Assembly: GCA_001765415.1 (NCBI GenBank)
Contig: CP017245.1
Coordinates: 682,001-746,000, forward strand
DNA from: Candidatus Melainabacteria bacterium MEL.A1
GTDB lineage: Bacteria > Cyanobacteriota > Vampirovibrionia > Gastranaerophilales > Gastranaerophilaceae
Direction: 5' to 3'
Length of the DNA: 64,000 nt
Below the pieces are notes generated by a model. It did no database searches. It was not told where the DNA came from and saw only the letters and a program-made list of their open reading frames with translations. Positions within the stretch are counted from its first letter, which is position 1. Each line of letters starts with the position of its first letter. Below, piece after piece: positions 1 through 7,942 of the stretch. The position numbers were made by a program, and so were the translations under genes.

Positions 1-337
1 TTCCGCCAGGAGTAATAAATACTGCCTGTCCATTATAGAAGTTGCCATCACGCATAGTATTCAAAATACCATCAATTTTAACCCCGTTTTGAACAAGGTT
101 AATGAAAGTATTAATATCCCTGCTATTACCATATTTGTAAATCAAGTTTGCAATATCACCGGCAGAAAGATTGAAGTTGTCATATTTTCTATAACCAACT
201 TCGCCATTTAATTTGTCTGGGGTAATATTGAAGACACCATTATTACCGTTAACTCCCGTAATATCCGTTGCTGCAAAAGCACCGGAAACAGAAAGAGTTG
301 CGGCAATCGCTGCAATAATTAATTGCTTTTTGTTCAT
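1..337 (-). CDS. Large secreted filamentous adhesin, N-terminal part only
   Basis: The 5' end of a gene that runs off the left edge; about 112 codons are visible. It opens with a clear signal peptide (MNKKQLIIAAIAATLSVSGA-FA) and then reads GYRKYDNFNLSAGDIANL, a stretch with an NTFINLVQNGVKIDG motif, and FYNGQAVFITPGG. This pattern matches the N-terminal secretion (TPS-like) domain of filamentous haemagglutinin/leukotoxin LktA-type adhesins, which form a beta helix on the cell surface. The start is set by AAGGAG seven bases upstream of the ATG at 337. It is downstream of, and codirectional with, the rpmH-rnpA cluster, but a 260-base AT-rich gap suggests its own promoter. The family call rests on motif likeness in a partial protein. 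Confidence 0.6.
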   Translation of the reverse strand, partial: MNKKQLIIAAIAATLSVSGAFAATDITGVNGNNGVFNITPDKLNGEVGYRKYDNFNLSAGDIANLIYKYGNSRDINTFINLVQNGVKIDGILNTMRDGNFYNGQAVFITPGG

Positions 338-597
338 AAGTAATACTCCTTATTGTTTGTTAGTCAAATTTTTTGCACATTACTATACTAAATATTAAGT
401 CTGAAAAAATATTTATTTGCGTATTTGTAACGAAATATTAAATCAACTTTTTCATCACTATCAACTTCTATACCATAAGCTATACTCCTTTTCTTATTTA
501 ATTAAAAATCTCCATGATTGCACATATTTATATAAAGTAATTTACGGAACAAAAATTGCAGAACTTTAAAGAATTTTAAGAAATATTAACTTGAATT

Positions 598-1119
598 TTA
601 CCCCTTAAAAGCACCCCACGCCTTAATTGTTCCACGCTGATATTTAATTAAGTAGTATTGACCTTTTGGTTCATACTCAATAGAAGCTTCCATGTAAACT
701 TGTGGAACATCAGGTGACATACCGACTTTAGCACGTTTTTCGTTTGTATCTTTTCGTGCTTTTTCTTCTTTCTTCAACTCTTTTTTTACTACTTTATTAT
801 TAAGCCTATCTTGCTCTGTCGCATCTTCTTCAATTTTAATAACAGGAATAACTGCAACAGGATTTTTAGATTGAATAAGGATTAAAAAATCTCTCATATC
901 AGATAATGCAAGCTCATAATATCCGGGAGTAATAACTCCTCCTGCATTATCATAAATCGGGTCAGATATAATCAATGTCGGATAATCAGAATCTTTTAAT
1001 GAATACCTGTAAATTGCTTGAGTACCGACGTAATATCCGGAAGTTTCCTGCGGTTGTTGCGGATATGGTCTGACATTCGGATGTTTTAAAACATTTTCTG
1101 CAAAAATACCTTCAAGCAT
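598..1119 (-). CDS. Hypothetical protein translationally coupled to rnpA
   Basis: 173 residues with no recognised family. The ATG overlaps the rnpA stop codon by one base (TAATG), so it is almost certainly co-translated with rnpA. The protein is soluble, with no signal peptide or membrane segment. It has a Pro/Gln-rich patch near residue 20, a highly charged Lys/Glu helix around residues 100-130 and a beta-like C terminus. In many bacteria the slot after rnpA holds yidD or yidC, and this is neither. A role near RNase P, ribosome or membrane biogenesis would be guesswork from position. Confidence 0.75.
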   Translation of the reverse strand: MLEGIFAENVLKHPNVRPYPQQPQETSGYYVGTQAIYRYSLKDSDYPTLIISDPIYDNAGGVITPGYYELALSDMRDFLILIQSKNPVAVIPVIKIEEDATEQDRLNNKVVKKELKKEEKARKDTNEKRAKVGMSPDVPQVYMEASIEYEPKGQYYLIKYQRGTIKAWGAFKG

Positions 1120-1475
1120 TATTTTAACCTTTGTATAAGATTATTAATTATATTTTGAATTTCGGCAAAATTTTTACCTAAAGCATGCTCTGTTCCAACA
1201 AAAATTAAAGACATATAATTTTGCGAATTGCCCAGATTATTACTTTTTAAAGCAAGTCTGTAGCTTTCTCTCATCAAGCGTTTTAACCTATTACGTTTAA
1301 CCGCCCTCTTATGAGTTTTTTTAGAAACAACAAACCCTACACGTGTTAGAGTTTCATTATCTTTCTTTTTAATTCCTGCAAACAAAGTTACTCCTCCTTT
1401 ATGGAAAGAGTTTTTTACCCTGTATGTTGCAGAAAAAGCTGCTTTATTTTTTAATCTAAATTGTTTTGGTAACAT
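1119..1475 (-). CDS. rnpA: Ribonuclease P protein component
   Basis: 118 residues, normal for the family. It binds RNase P RNA and helps cleave the 5' leader of pre-tRNAs. The basic RNR signature helix (HKRAVKRNRLKRLMRE) lies at residues 55-70, preceded by the family's VGFVVSKK strand. It follows rpmH by about 100 bases in the conserved rpmH-rnpA order and overlaps the next gene by one base at TAATG. It is likely transcribed from the promoter upstream of rpmH. Confidence 0.96.
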   Translation of the reverse strand: MLPKQFRLKNKAAFSATYRVKNSFHKGGVTLFAGIKKKDNETLTRVGFVVSKKTHKRAVKRNRLKRLMRESYRLALKSNNLGNSQNYMSLIFVGTEHALGKNFAEIQNIINNLIQRLK

Positions 1476-1582
1476 ATAATATTTTCACTCACAACAATAC
1501 AGCATGTCTAACATTAAGACCTGCTGCATTTGAAGTATTTTTCAATTTCATCCCTTCACAAAAAATAAAGTAACAAGGATGA

Positions 1583-1735
1583 TTAAGCACGTTTTTTAGC
1601 AGAGATAGCTAATTTATGACGACCTTTAGCGCGTCTTCTGTTCAATACTTCTTGTCCGCCCGGAGTTGCCATTCTAGCTCTAAAACCGCTTACGTGTTGT
1701 CTTTTAATTTTTGTTCCTTCTAGTGTACGTCTCAT
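1583..1735 (-). CDS. rpmH: 50S ribosomal protein L34
   Basis: A 50-residue, strongly basic protein that begins [20 protein letters not shown] and ends [16 protein letters not shown]. The [23 protein letters not shown] core is diagnostic for L34, a small protein of the large ribosomal subunit. AAGGAATAAAG precedes the ATG as ribosome binding site. It is first in the rpmH-rnpA-orf173 cluster. dnaA, often divergent from rpmH, is not here; the divergent neighbour is proC. Confidence 0.97.
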   Translation of the reverse strand: MRRTLEGTKIKRQHVSGFRARMATPGGQEVLNRRRAKGRHKLAISAKKRA

Positions 1736-1776
1736 TTTTCTTTATTCCTTTTAATTTATATTTGTCGTATAATTCC

Positions 1777-1805
1777 AATGTAAATTAAAAAAACTATTTA
1801 GTCAA
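1777..1805 (-). promoter_or_regulatory. Predicted sigma-70-type promoter for rpmH-rnpA
   Basis: On the minus strand TTGACT (1800-1805) is followed after 17 bases by TACATT (1777-1782), about 40 bases upstream of the rpmH start. It lies in the divergent gap between rpmH and proC. Called by eye. Confidence 0.5.
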
Positions 1806-1832
1806 CTACAAAAGAGGGGCAGGTTAAATAAT

Positions 1833-2645
1833 ATGAACAAAAAATGTAAAATTGGATTTATCGGATGTGGCAAAATGGCTAGTGCTATCATTAAAGGCAC
1901 GATTTTATCAAAATTTTTACCAAAAGAAAATATTAAGGGTTCTGAAGTTAATTGCGAAATTGCAGAACTTGCATCACAAAGGTTAGGAATTGAAGTCATC
2001 ACTGATAATCGTGCCTTAGTTATGGAAAGCGATATCATATTTATCGCAACAAAACCAAACTATGCAGCATCTGTTTTAGAAGAAATTAAAGATGAACTAA
2101 CTCCTGACAAACTTCTTGTATCTATTTGCGCAGGTGTTTCAACTTCTAAAATCGAAAAAATTATCGGAATGCAAAGAGTTGTCAGAGTAATGCCAAATAC
2201 ACCGGCACTTGTTTTGGAAGGGATGAGCGGAGTTTGCAAAGGAGCTTATGCAAATGAAGAAGATGCAGAATTTGTAATTGAACTTCTTTCAAATATCGGA
2301 AAAGCCGTTGAAGTAACAGAAACACAAATGGATATCGTAACTGCAATTTCTGGTTCCGGCCCTGCATTTTTCTATAAAGTTATCGAAGATATGGCTCGTG
2401 CAGGCGAAAAATTGGGACTTGATTATGAAAAATCACTTGAACTTGCGACACAAACCGCAATCGGTTCAGCAAAAATGGTTATGCAAAGAGGAGAAGTTCC
2501 GGTTCAAACCTTAATTGATAATGTTGCAACAAAGGGCGGTTGTACATTCGTTGGAATTTCTGTAATGAATAATGAGCATTCGGATAAATTATTCTATGAT
2601 GTAATTGACCAAACAACTAAAAAAGCTAGTGAATTGGGGAAATAG
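1833..2645 (+). CDS. proC: Pyrroline-5-carboxylate reductase
   Basis: 270 residues, the usual length. It catalyses the last step of proline synthesis, NAD(P)H reduction of pyrroline-5-carboxylate, in the cytosol. The N-terminal Rossmann motif GFIGCGKMASA is at residues 8-18, VVRVMPNTPA forms the middle, and the C-terminal helical domain has SGSGPAFFY and the conserved TKGGCT segment. It stands alone and divergent from rpmH; the GAGGGG patch upstream is rather far from the start, so translation initiation may be modest. Confidence 0.95.
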   Translation: MNKKCKIGFIGCGKMASAIIKGTILSKFLPKENIKGSEVNCEIAELASQRLGIEVITDNRALVMESDIIFIATKPNYAASVLEEIKDELTPDKLLVSICAGVSTSKIEKIIGMQRVVRVMPNTPALVLEGMSGVCKGAYANEEDAEFVIELLSNIGKAVEVTETQMDIVTAISGSGPAFFYKVIEDMARAGEKLGLDYEKSLELATQTAIGSAKMVMQRGEVPVQTLIDNVATKGGCTFVGISVMNNEHSDKLFYDVIDQTTKKASELGK

Positions 2646-2717
2646 ATACTTTTTAGATACGAATTTAAGTCACATGTCATTACGCACTTGTTGCACAATC
2701 TAAAATCACATATATAA

Positions 2718-3899
2718 TTAAATATTTATAGCTAAATTTAAAAAGTCGCTTAAGGATAAAACTTTAGGCGATTTTTTTATCCCTAACATTCCTTGTTTCA
2801 ACCCCAAAACACATGCAGGGCAAGTTGTTATGACATAATCTGCGCCTGTATTGATTGCATTTTGAGCCTTTTGTTTTGATATTTGCATAGAAATTTTATG
2901 ATTTTTTATTGCAAATTCTCCGGAAAAACCACAACATTCATCGTAATCTTTCATTTTTACATATTCAACATTTTCGCAATTTTCAATAATTTTTAACCAA
3001 AAATCATCGTTTTCAAGGTGACAAGGTTTGTGAAACGTAACTTTAATAGGTTTTTCAAACTTAAATTTTATATTCTGATTTGCGATTAATTCTCCTAAAG
3101 AAATAAATGATGGGATTGCGACGCTCTTTTCATTCGCTCGCAATGACAAATCGTAGGTTGGGCTTTCTTGCCCAACATCGTTTCTTGTCGGTTGAAAATA
3201 CCATTTCAACGTACTTTCACAACTCGCACAATCCGTCAATATATAATCAAAATCACAATTCATCAGCTCTAAATTATGCTTTTTAACTTCTTCAAATCTT
3301 TCCAAATTTCCGCTTGACAAAAATGGCAATCCACAACAATCGAATTTTTTTTCAATAATTTCAACGTCTGAATTATCAAACAATTTATGTAGAAACTTAT
3401 CTGTTTGAGGGAAAATATTGTTTACACAACCTTTAAAATAAAGGAGTTTCAATTTATTTGCCTCCGCCCCTACATCTCTATTACTCGCTTCGCTCGCAAT
3501 GAGCTGTTTCTCCTCACGCAAGGGATGGGAATTTATTATAATTTTAAATAGCTTCAAAAGATTTCCGAAAACATATTTTGATTCAAAAAAGAAAATAAAT
3601 TTGCCCCATAATGTATTTTTTTCATAATTGTATTTTGCGGTTTCCAATATTTTGCAAACATCTATTGAACTAGGACAAAAATTAGAACATTTGTCGCATT
3701 TTAAGCACAAATCTAAATATTTATTGATATTCCTGTTGAGCTTTAAATCCCCTTTCAAAACCCCATCAAGCATCACAAATTTTCCACGAGAAACTGCGCA
3801 ATCATTACCTGTCAACTTATAAATCGGGCAAACAGATTGACATAAGCCACATTTGGAGCATTTGTTTATTTCTTCTTTGAAATCTTCCAACTTTTTCAT
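2718..3899 (-). CDS. GlcF/LutA-like (Fe-S)-binding oxidoreductase subunit with two in-frame repeat insertions
   Basis: 393 residues. Two N-terminal ferredoxin-type clusters are visible: CSKCGLCQSVCP (from residue 14) and CLKCDKCSNFCP (about 66). Two CCG modules follow: CCGLPF near residue 190, and CCGFSGEF plus TTCPAC near 322-355. These modules characterise electron-transfer subunits of the glycolate oxidase GlcF/lactate LutA/heterodisulfide reductase type. No catalytic flavoprotein partner is adjacent, so the substrate is unknown. Oddly, residues about 124-147 (PLREEKQLIASEASNRDVGA) and 236-263 (TRNDVGQESP onward) are encoded by short repetitive DNA elements and fall in linkers between conserved blocks, so the protein probably still folds. 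Confidence 0.85.
   Translation of the reverse strand: MKKLEDFKEEINKCSKCGLCQSVCPIYKLTGNDCAVSRGKFVMLDGVLKGDLKLNRNINKYLDLCLKCDKCSNFCPSSIDVCKILETAKYNYEKNTLWGKFIFFFESKYVFGNLLKLFKIIINSHPLREEKQLIASEASNRDVGAEANKLKLLYFKGCVNNIFPQTDKFLHKLFDNSDVEIIEKKFDCCGLPFLSSGNLERFEEVKKHNLELMNCDFDYILTDCASCESTLKWYFQPTRNDVGQESPTYDLSLRANEKSVAIPSFISLGELIANQNIKFKFEKPIKVTFHKPCHLENDDFWLKIIENCENVEYVKMKDYDECCGFSGEFAIKNHKISMQISKQKAQNAINTGADYVITTCPACVLGLKQGMLGIKKSPKVLSLSDFLNLAINI
3111..3190 (-). repeat. Palindromic repeat element inserted in frame in the Fe-S gene
   Basis: Holds an internal hairpin GTTGGGC (3157-3163) / GCCCAAC (3170-3176), next to CATTGCGAGCGAATGAAAAG read on the minus strand, a GTCATTGCGAGC-type dispersed-repeat sequence. 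GC content is well above the flanking gene. It adds about 27 codons without breaking the frame. Confidence 0.6.
3460..3530 (-). repeat. Second repeat element in the Fe-S gene, shared with nagA
   Basis: On the minus strand it reads CATCCCTTGCGTGAGGAG, AAACAGCTC, a GCGAGCGAAGCGAG core, then TAGAGATGTAGGGGCGG. The same order of segments occurs inside nagA at 7117-7180. It is translated in the same frame in both genes (PLRE.KQL.AS...RDVGA). Confidence 0.75.
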
Positions 3900-3919
3900 G
3901 ACATCATGATATCACGAAA

Positions 3920-4849
3920 TTAATATGAACCGCTTCCTGTATATTTCCAAGGATAATCCTTTTTAAATTCCCATCCATCAATCATTAATAAAGAAGTACA
4001 GGCGTGACGAGCAAGCATTGTAGCATCATCATTTTCACTTCTCGCAGTTTTACAAGTATATGTCTGCCCATTATGAGAATATCCATTTAATATCATTTCT
4101 CTGGTCAAACCATCTTCCCAACCATCAGGCATAAGTTTACCGGTACTTGTTGCAAAATAAAAGATATCTGTTCCCATTTTATTAGGTTTTTTGAAACCAT
4201 TAACATCAATTAAAACATAAAAAGCATTTGTAGAATTAGGCTTACCTGAAAATATAGTCCCATTTGAAGAAATAAAATTTATTCCAGTATCAGATATACC
4301 TGTCCAGTCTGAAATCATTCCATCTTGCAACATAGTAACTCCCTTGTAGTAAGGTGTAATATATCTATTCACAAATGCTTTATTTTCTTCAATATCAAAT
4401 CCATCAGGATAATCCCAATATTCCATATCCCCGTAATCAACTTCCGCAAGTTTAAGAGCTTGTGAAAGTTCCGAATAAGCTTTTTTCACAGCAGTTGCAG
4501 TTCGCTTTTTCTCATAATTAGCTACCAATGACGGCATAGTCATAGCTGCCACAACTCCGATAATGCCGAGAGTGATTAAAACTTCTGCCAATGTAAAAGC
4601 TATTTTACGAGAATTGTTCCAATGGGCTACGTGCGTAGCACCTTCTGCCAATGTAAAAGCAGGTTGTTTGAGTAAAAAGTCCGTATCGGCAAAATTGTTA
4701 CCCTCTCTCGCATGCGTAACTCGTTTCACTCGAACGCTTGCTTTCTCTCCCAAGAGAGAGAAGTTTTTACCAGCACAGACAATTGCGCACTTGTTGCAAA
4801 ATCTATTTTTCACAAATCCAACTTTAAAAAACTCTCTAATATTTTTCAT
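3920..4849 (-). CDS. Type IV prepilin-like protein with a duplicated leader motif
   Basis: 309 residues. The processing motif and hydrophobic helix AFTLAEVLITLGIIGVVAAM start near residue 83: Phe at +1, Glu at +5, Ala instead of Gly at -1. Downstream is a pilin globular domain with DVNGFKKPNKMGTDIF and a C-terminal DGWEFKKDYPWK motif. The leader is abnormally long because about 60 residues of repeat-derived sequence are inserted; within it AFTLAE already appears once near residue 63. AAGGGG lies upstream of the chosen ATG. A prepilin peptidase could meet two candidate sites, but only the second is followed by a hydrophobic helix. Surface pilus or pseudopilus component; exact role unknown. Confidence 0.85.
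   Translation of the reverse strand: MKNIREFFKVGFVKNRFCNKCAIVCAGKNFSLLGEKASVRVKRVTHAREGNNFADTDFLLKQPAFTLAEGATHVAHWNNSRKIAFTLAEVLITLGIIGVVAAMTMPSLVANYEKKRTATAVKKAYSELSQALKLAEVDYGDMEYWDYPDGFDIEENKAFVNRYITPYYKGVTMLQDGMISDWTGISDTGINFISSNGTIFSGKPNSTNAFYVLIDVNGFKKPNKMGTDIFYFATSTGKLMPDGWEDGLTREMILNGYSHNGQTYTCKTARSENDDATMLARHACTSLLMIDGWEFKKDYPWKYTGSGSY
4582..4660 (-). repeat. 19-bp direct repeat duplicating the prepilin AFTLAE codons
   Basis: CTTCTGCCAATGTAAAAGC (plus-strand reading) occurs at 4582-4600 and 4642-4660, exactly 60 bases apart and therefore in frame. The 41 bases between the copies encode GATHVAHWNNSRKI. Upstream (to about 4765) is further repeat-like DNA with TCTCTCTTGGGAGAGA. Confidence 0.85.
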
Positions 4850-4991
4850 AACAACAGCCCCTTAACTTTATTAAAGATTAATAACGTATATATTCATTAT
4901 TACACGTATTCATTCAATTGTTAATGAAGAGCTGAATTTATTTAAGTATAACTTAATCTACAAGTAAAATATTAAACGTATAAATGGAGTA

Positions 4992-5216
4992 TTGAACAAA
5001 ATGATCATAAATGATTTAAAAAAGATTTTATTAGACGTAAACGTATCACTAACCGAATTAGCCGCAGCACTAAGCAAACGGTTGAACAAACCTTATTCTC
5101 TTAACAATTTATCTAACAAACTCCGCAATGAAACAATATCTCACAGAGAAATGTTAATTATTGCAGACATTTTGGGATATGATTTAAAGTTTGTTAGACA
5201 CGCCGAAAAGCACTAA
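4992..5216 (+). CDS. Small helix-turn-helix-like protein (member of a local family)
   Basis: 74 residues, predicted all-helical: [20 protein letters not shown], then [20 protein letters not shown] and LGYDLKFV. The spacing resembles a short Cro/XRE-type HTH. It shares the pattern L(S/A).KL(R).....EM..IA.ILGYD with the gene at 39519-39746 and the fragment at 25648-25797, so this is a paralogous family in the genome. GGAG lies upstream of the ATG. It converges on ilvD and overlaps its 3' end by four bases. Function not known; DNA binding is inference. Confidence 0.7.
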   Translation: MNKMIINDLKKILLDVNVSLTELAAALSKRLNKPYSLNNLSNKLRNETISHREMLIIADILGYDLKFVRHAEKH

Positions 5217-6847
5217 ACTATCGCACCATGAGAAGCATCTTGAACATTTTTAGCATATTTATACAAATATCCTGACTTAACCTTTGGTTCAAACGGCTTC
5301 ATACATTTTCGTCTTTCTTCCAAAATGTTTTCTGCAACCAACAATTCCATTGTTCTATTAGGAATATCAATTTTTATCTTATCACCATCTTCTACCAACG
5401 CAATAACTCCGCCATTAGCAGCTTCAGGGCAAATATGACCAACACAAATTCCCCTTGTTGCACCGGAAAATCTGCCATCGGTAATAAGTGCGCATTTTTT
5501 ACCCAAACCTTTGCCTACCAAAAGTGATGTTGGAGCTAACATTTCTCTCATGCCAGGCCCGCCCTTTGGTCCTTCATAACGAATTACGATAACATCTCCC
5601 TCTTTGATTTCATCATTTTCAAGAGCTTTCATCGCATCTTCTTCACTATCAAAAGTTTTCGCAGTACCTTCAAAAGTATAACACTCAGGAGCAACACCTG
5701 ATGTTTTGATTACACAACCGTCTTTTGCCAAATTTCCGTACAAAACCGCCAAACCAGCTTGAGTATATGTTGATTTATCATAATCAGGAATAATTTCTTT
5801 ATTTCTATAAACTTTTCCATAAAATTGTTTATCTTCATCTCTTTGTTCACAATGTTCGCCAATTGACTGCATAAGAGCAGGAACTCCGCCAGCGTTATGA
5901 AAATCCGCCATTGTCAAAGTTGATGATGGATTAATTTTTACTATCTGGTGAATTTTTCCGCTCAATTCTTCAAAATCATTCAAAGTAATATCAATACCTC
6001 CAGCATTAGCAATCGCAAGAATATGCAAGAAAGTATTTGTAGAACCACCAAGTGCTAAATCCGCAACAATTGCATTTCTTAAGCTTTTTCTTGTAATAAT
6101 ATCTGATGGCTTGATATTCTGTTTTACTAGTTCAACAATTTGCATACCACTTTCAAAAGCCAAACGACGTTTTTGAGAAGAAACTGCTGAAGCAGATGCA
6201 CAATATGGTAAACTCATTCCCATAACTTCTGTCAAACAAGCCATTGTGTTTGCGGTGTACATTCCTTGACAAGCTCCTGCTGACGGGCAAGAAGCTTCTT
6301 CTAACGCCAACAATTCTTCTTCAGGAATTTCTCCATTTCTATATTTCCCAACCGCCTCAAAAGAACCTGTAACCATAGTTAATTTATGATGATTTCCGCA
6401 CTCGCCATCCAACATCGGACCTGCAGTAACAATGATTGCCGGAATATTCAATCTCAAAGCACCGATTAACATACCCGGAGTAATTTTGTCGCAATTAGAC
6501 AAAAGCACAATCCCATCAAGCTGATGAGCAGCCGCAACACTCTCTACGCAATCAGCGATTAAGTCACGAGAAGGTAAAGAATATCGCATTCCGCTATGTC
6601 CCATAGCAATACCATCACATATTGCAGGAACTCCAAAAATAAAAGCTTGTCCACCACCGGAATGAATACCTTTTTCAATTTGTCTTTCCAAATCTCTCAT
6701 CCCAATATGTCCCGGAACAAGATCCGAAAAAGAGCTTGCAATTCCGATAAAAGGAGCTTTCATATTTTTTCTGCTTACTCCTGTAGCCATCAAAAGCCCT
6801 CTGTGAGGAGTTCTTGCTATTCCTGCTTTTATATTGTCACTTTTCAT
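5213..6847 (-). CDS. ilvD: Dihydroxy-acid dehydratase
   Basis: 544 residues, slightly short for the family but with all blocks. It converts 2,3-dihydroxy-3-methylbutanoate and its ethyl homologue to the keto acids of valine and isoleucine synthesis, using an Fe-S cluster. Cluster motifs are seen: [13 protein letters not shown] and [19 protein letters not shown]; the C-terminal [19 protein letters not shown] block is present. Its ATG overlaps the nagA stop codon (ATGA), so it is translationally coupled to nagA, a metabolically odd partner. No leucine leader peptide or T-box is apparent. Confidence 0.97.
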   Translation of the reverse strand: MKSDNIKAGIARTPHRGLLMATGVSRKNMKAPFIGIASSFSDLVPGHIGMRDLERQIEKGIHSGGGQAFIFGVPAICDGIAMGHSGMRYSLPSRDLIADCVESVAAAHQLDGIVLLSNCDKITPGMLIGALRLNIPAIIVTAGPMLDGECGNHHKLTMVTGSFEAVGKYRNGEIPEEELLALEEASCPSAGACQGMYTANTMACLTEVMGMSLPYCASASAVSSQKRRLAFESGMQIVELVKQNIKPSDIITRKSLRNAIVADLALGGSTNTFLHILAIANAGGIDITLNDFEELSGKIHQIVKINPSSTLTMADFHNAGGVPALMQSIGEHCEQRDEDKQFYGKVYRNKEIIPDYDKSTYTQAGLAVLYGNLAKDGCVIKTSGVAPECYTFEGTAKTFDSEEDAMKALENDEIKEGDVIVIRYEGPKGGPGMREMLAPTSLLVGKGLGKKCALITDGRFSGATRGICVGHICPEAANGGVIALVEDGDKIKIDIPNRTMELLVAENILEERRKCMKPFEPKVKSGYLYKYAKNVQDASHGAIV

Positions 6848-7893
6848 TTTTTATTCACCTTTGCAATATTAAAATCTTCATCCCACTCAATAGAACCATC
6901 TAAATCTATATTGTGGTAACTATACGGGTTTAAAACTAACTGAGAAAGCATTTTCTCTCGATTGGTTGTGGAAAGAGTAGAAGTACGAAATATCGTATTC
7001 ATCAACCTTTTTATAATTTTCGGTATCATTGTCGTACTGCCGGCAATTGTTCCTTCTTTAGAAATCGCCTTAATTCCGTCATAGTAAACCTTTTCATCAG
7101 CGAAAGTAAATTCATAACACCCCGCCCCTACATCTCTATCGCTAGCCAAGAGCTGTTTCCCCTCCCGTAAGGGGTGTGGATAGTTAGTGCAAGGTAAACT
7201 ATCACTTATCAAAATTATTTTATCAAAAGGTTTTGATTTAAAAACAAGTTTCAACGCTTTGTCAGAAACGTGTATTCCATCACCTATAATTTCAGTATAA
7301 ATATTATCATCCACAAGCGCAGAAAGTGCAGTTGTTTCTCCTCTATGAGCAACACCAGACATCGCATTAAACAAATGTGTAACACCTGTACATCCAGTCA
7401 AATCACCACCAACACAATGCCCTGCCTGAACTTTTATATTTTTAGAGCGAAGGTATGATATTAAGTTTTCATTTGACGAAACAGACTTTGCCTCTGTACC
7501 TCTTTGCTTCTGCGCATCTATAACTTTTTCCGGAGCAAGAGTAACTATTTTTATAAAATCGTCTTCTACTAATTTATAATTTTCAATCGTCGGAGCTAAA
7601 AAGTGTTTTGGATTATGTATTCCTTTTTTTTCAGGATTAATAAATATTCCTTCCAAATGAATACCTAAAATTTTTGCCATATCAGAGGTTTGTTTTTGAC
7701 TTGCCTCTTTAATTACCGCAGTCGCTTTTTTTATATTTTCAACACTATCAGTAACAAGGGTTGGAAATATTCCACCAATCCCATATTTCAAAATTTCTTT
7801 TGACAAATACAAAACATCATCAACAGACGCTTTGTTAAAATCAATTCCAAAACATCCATGAAAATGTTGTTCTATTATAAGTTTGGTTTGCAT
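6844..7893 (-). CDS. nagA: N-acetylglucosamine-6-phosphate deacetylase, N-terminally short, with repeat insertion
   Basis: 349 residues against roughly 380 for typical NagA. It begins almost directly at the metal-binding [12 protein letters not shown] strand, so most of the N-terminal beta-sandwich that normally precedes it is missing. Other ligands and substrate motifs are visible: [16 protein letters not shown] (Ile where Pro is usual), [17 protein letters not shown] and the catalytic Asp in LISDS. NagA removes the acetyl group from GlcNAc-6-P in amino-sugar recycling, which fits with murQ elsewhere in this window. Residues 239-260 ([19 protein letters not shown]) come from a repeat element inserted in a loop. 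The AGGGG ribosome binding site is itself part of a repeat. Confidence 0.85.
   Translation of the reverse strand: MQTKLIIEQHFHGCFGIDFNKASVDDVLYLSKEILKYGIGGIFPTLVTDSVENIKKATAVIKEASQKQTSDMAKILGIHLEGIFINPEKKGIHNPKHFLAPTIENYKLVEDDFIKIVTLAPEKVIDAQKQRGTEAKSVSSNENLISYLRSKNIKVQAGHCVGGDLTGCTGVTHLFNAMSGVAHRGETTALSALVDDNIYTEIIGDGIHVSDKALKLVFKSKPFDKIILISDSLPCTNYPHPLREGKQLLASDRDVGAGCYEFTFADEKVYYDGIKAISKEGTIAGSTTMIPKIIKRLMNTIFRTSTLSTTNREKMLSQLVLNPYSYHNIDLDGSIEWDEDFNIAKVNKK
7117..7180 (-). repeat. Palindromic protein-coding repeat element inside nagA
   Basis: About 64 bases bounded by AACACCCC (7117-7124) and GGGGTGTG (7171-7178), giving a 7-bp terminal inverted repeat (ACACCCC/GGGGTGT). It matches the element at 3460-3530 in segment order: PLRE-coding end, AAACAGCTC, GCTAGCGA, TAGAGATGTAGGGGCGG. 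In frame with nagA. Confidence 0.75.
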
Positions 7894-7896
7894 GTT

Positions 7897-7940
7897 AGCC
7901 CCTCACCCTACCCTCTCCCCAAATGGGCGAGGGTAAAGGT
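7897..7940 (-). repeat. GC-rich hairpin repeat between murE and nagA
   Basis: Minus strand ACCCTCGCCC (7934-7925) and GGGAGAGGGT (7919-7910) pair with one mismatch, followed by AGGGTGAGGGGC. The AGGGG of this element sits six bases before the nagA ATG and is the only Shine-Dalgarno there. Confidence 0.6.
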
Positions 7941-7942
7941 TA

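Noticed and set aside
463-498. Small gene after AAAAGGAGTATAGCTT-ATG upstream of the adhesin
   Set aside because: The frame is ATG GTA TAG; it resembles the adhesin's own start region but encodes nothing.
1476-1832. Replication origin near rpmH-rnpA
   Set aside because: rpmH-rnpA often lies near oriC, but there is no dnaA, dnaN or cluster of DnaA boxes here.
4563-4865. Plus-strand frames opposite the prepilin leader
   Set aside because: Antisense to repeat-derived sequence; no start signal.
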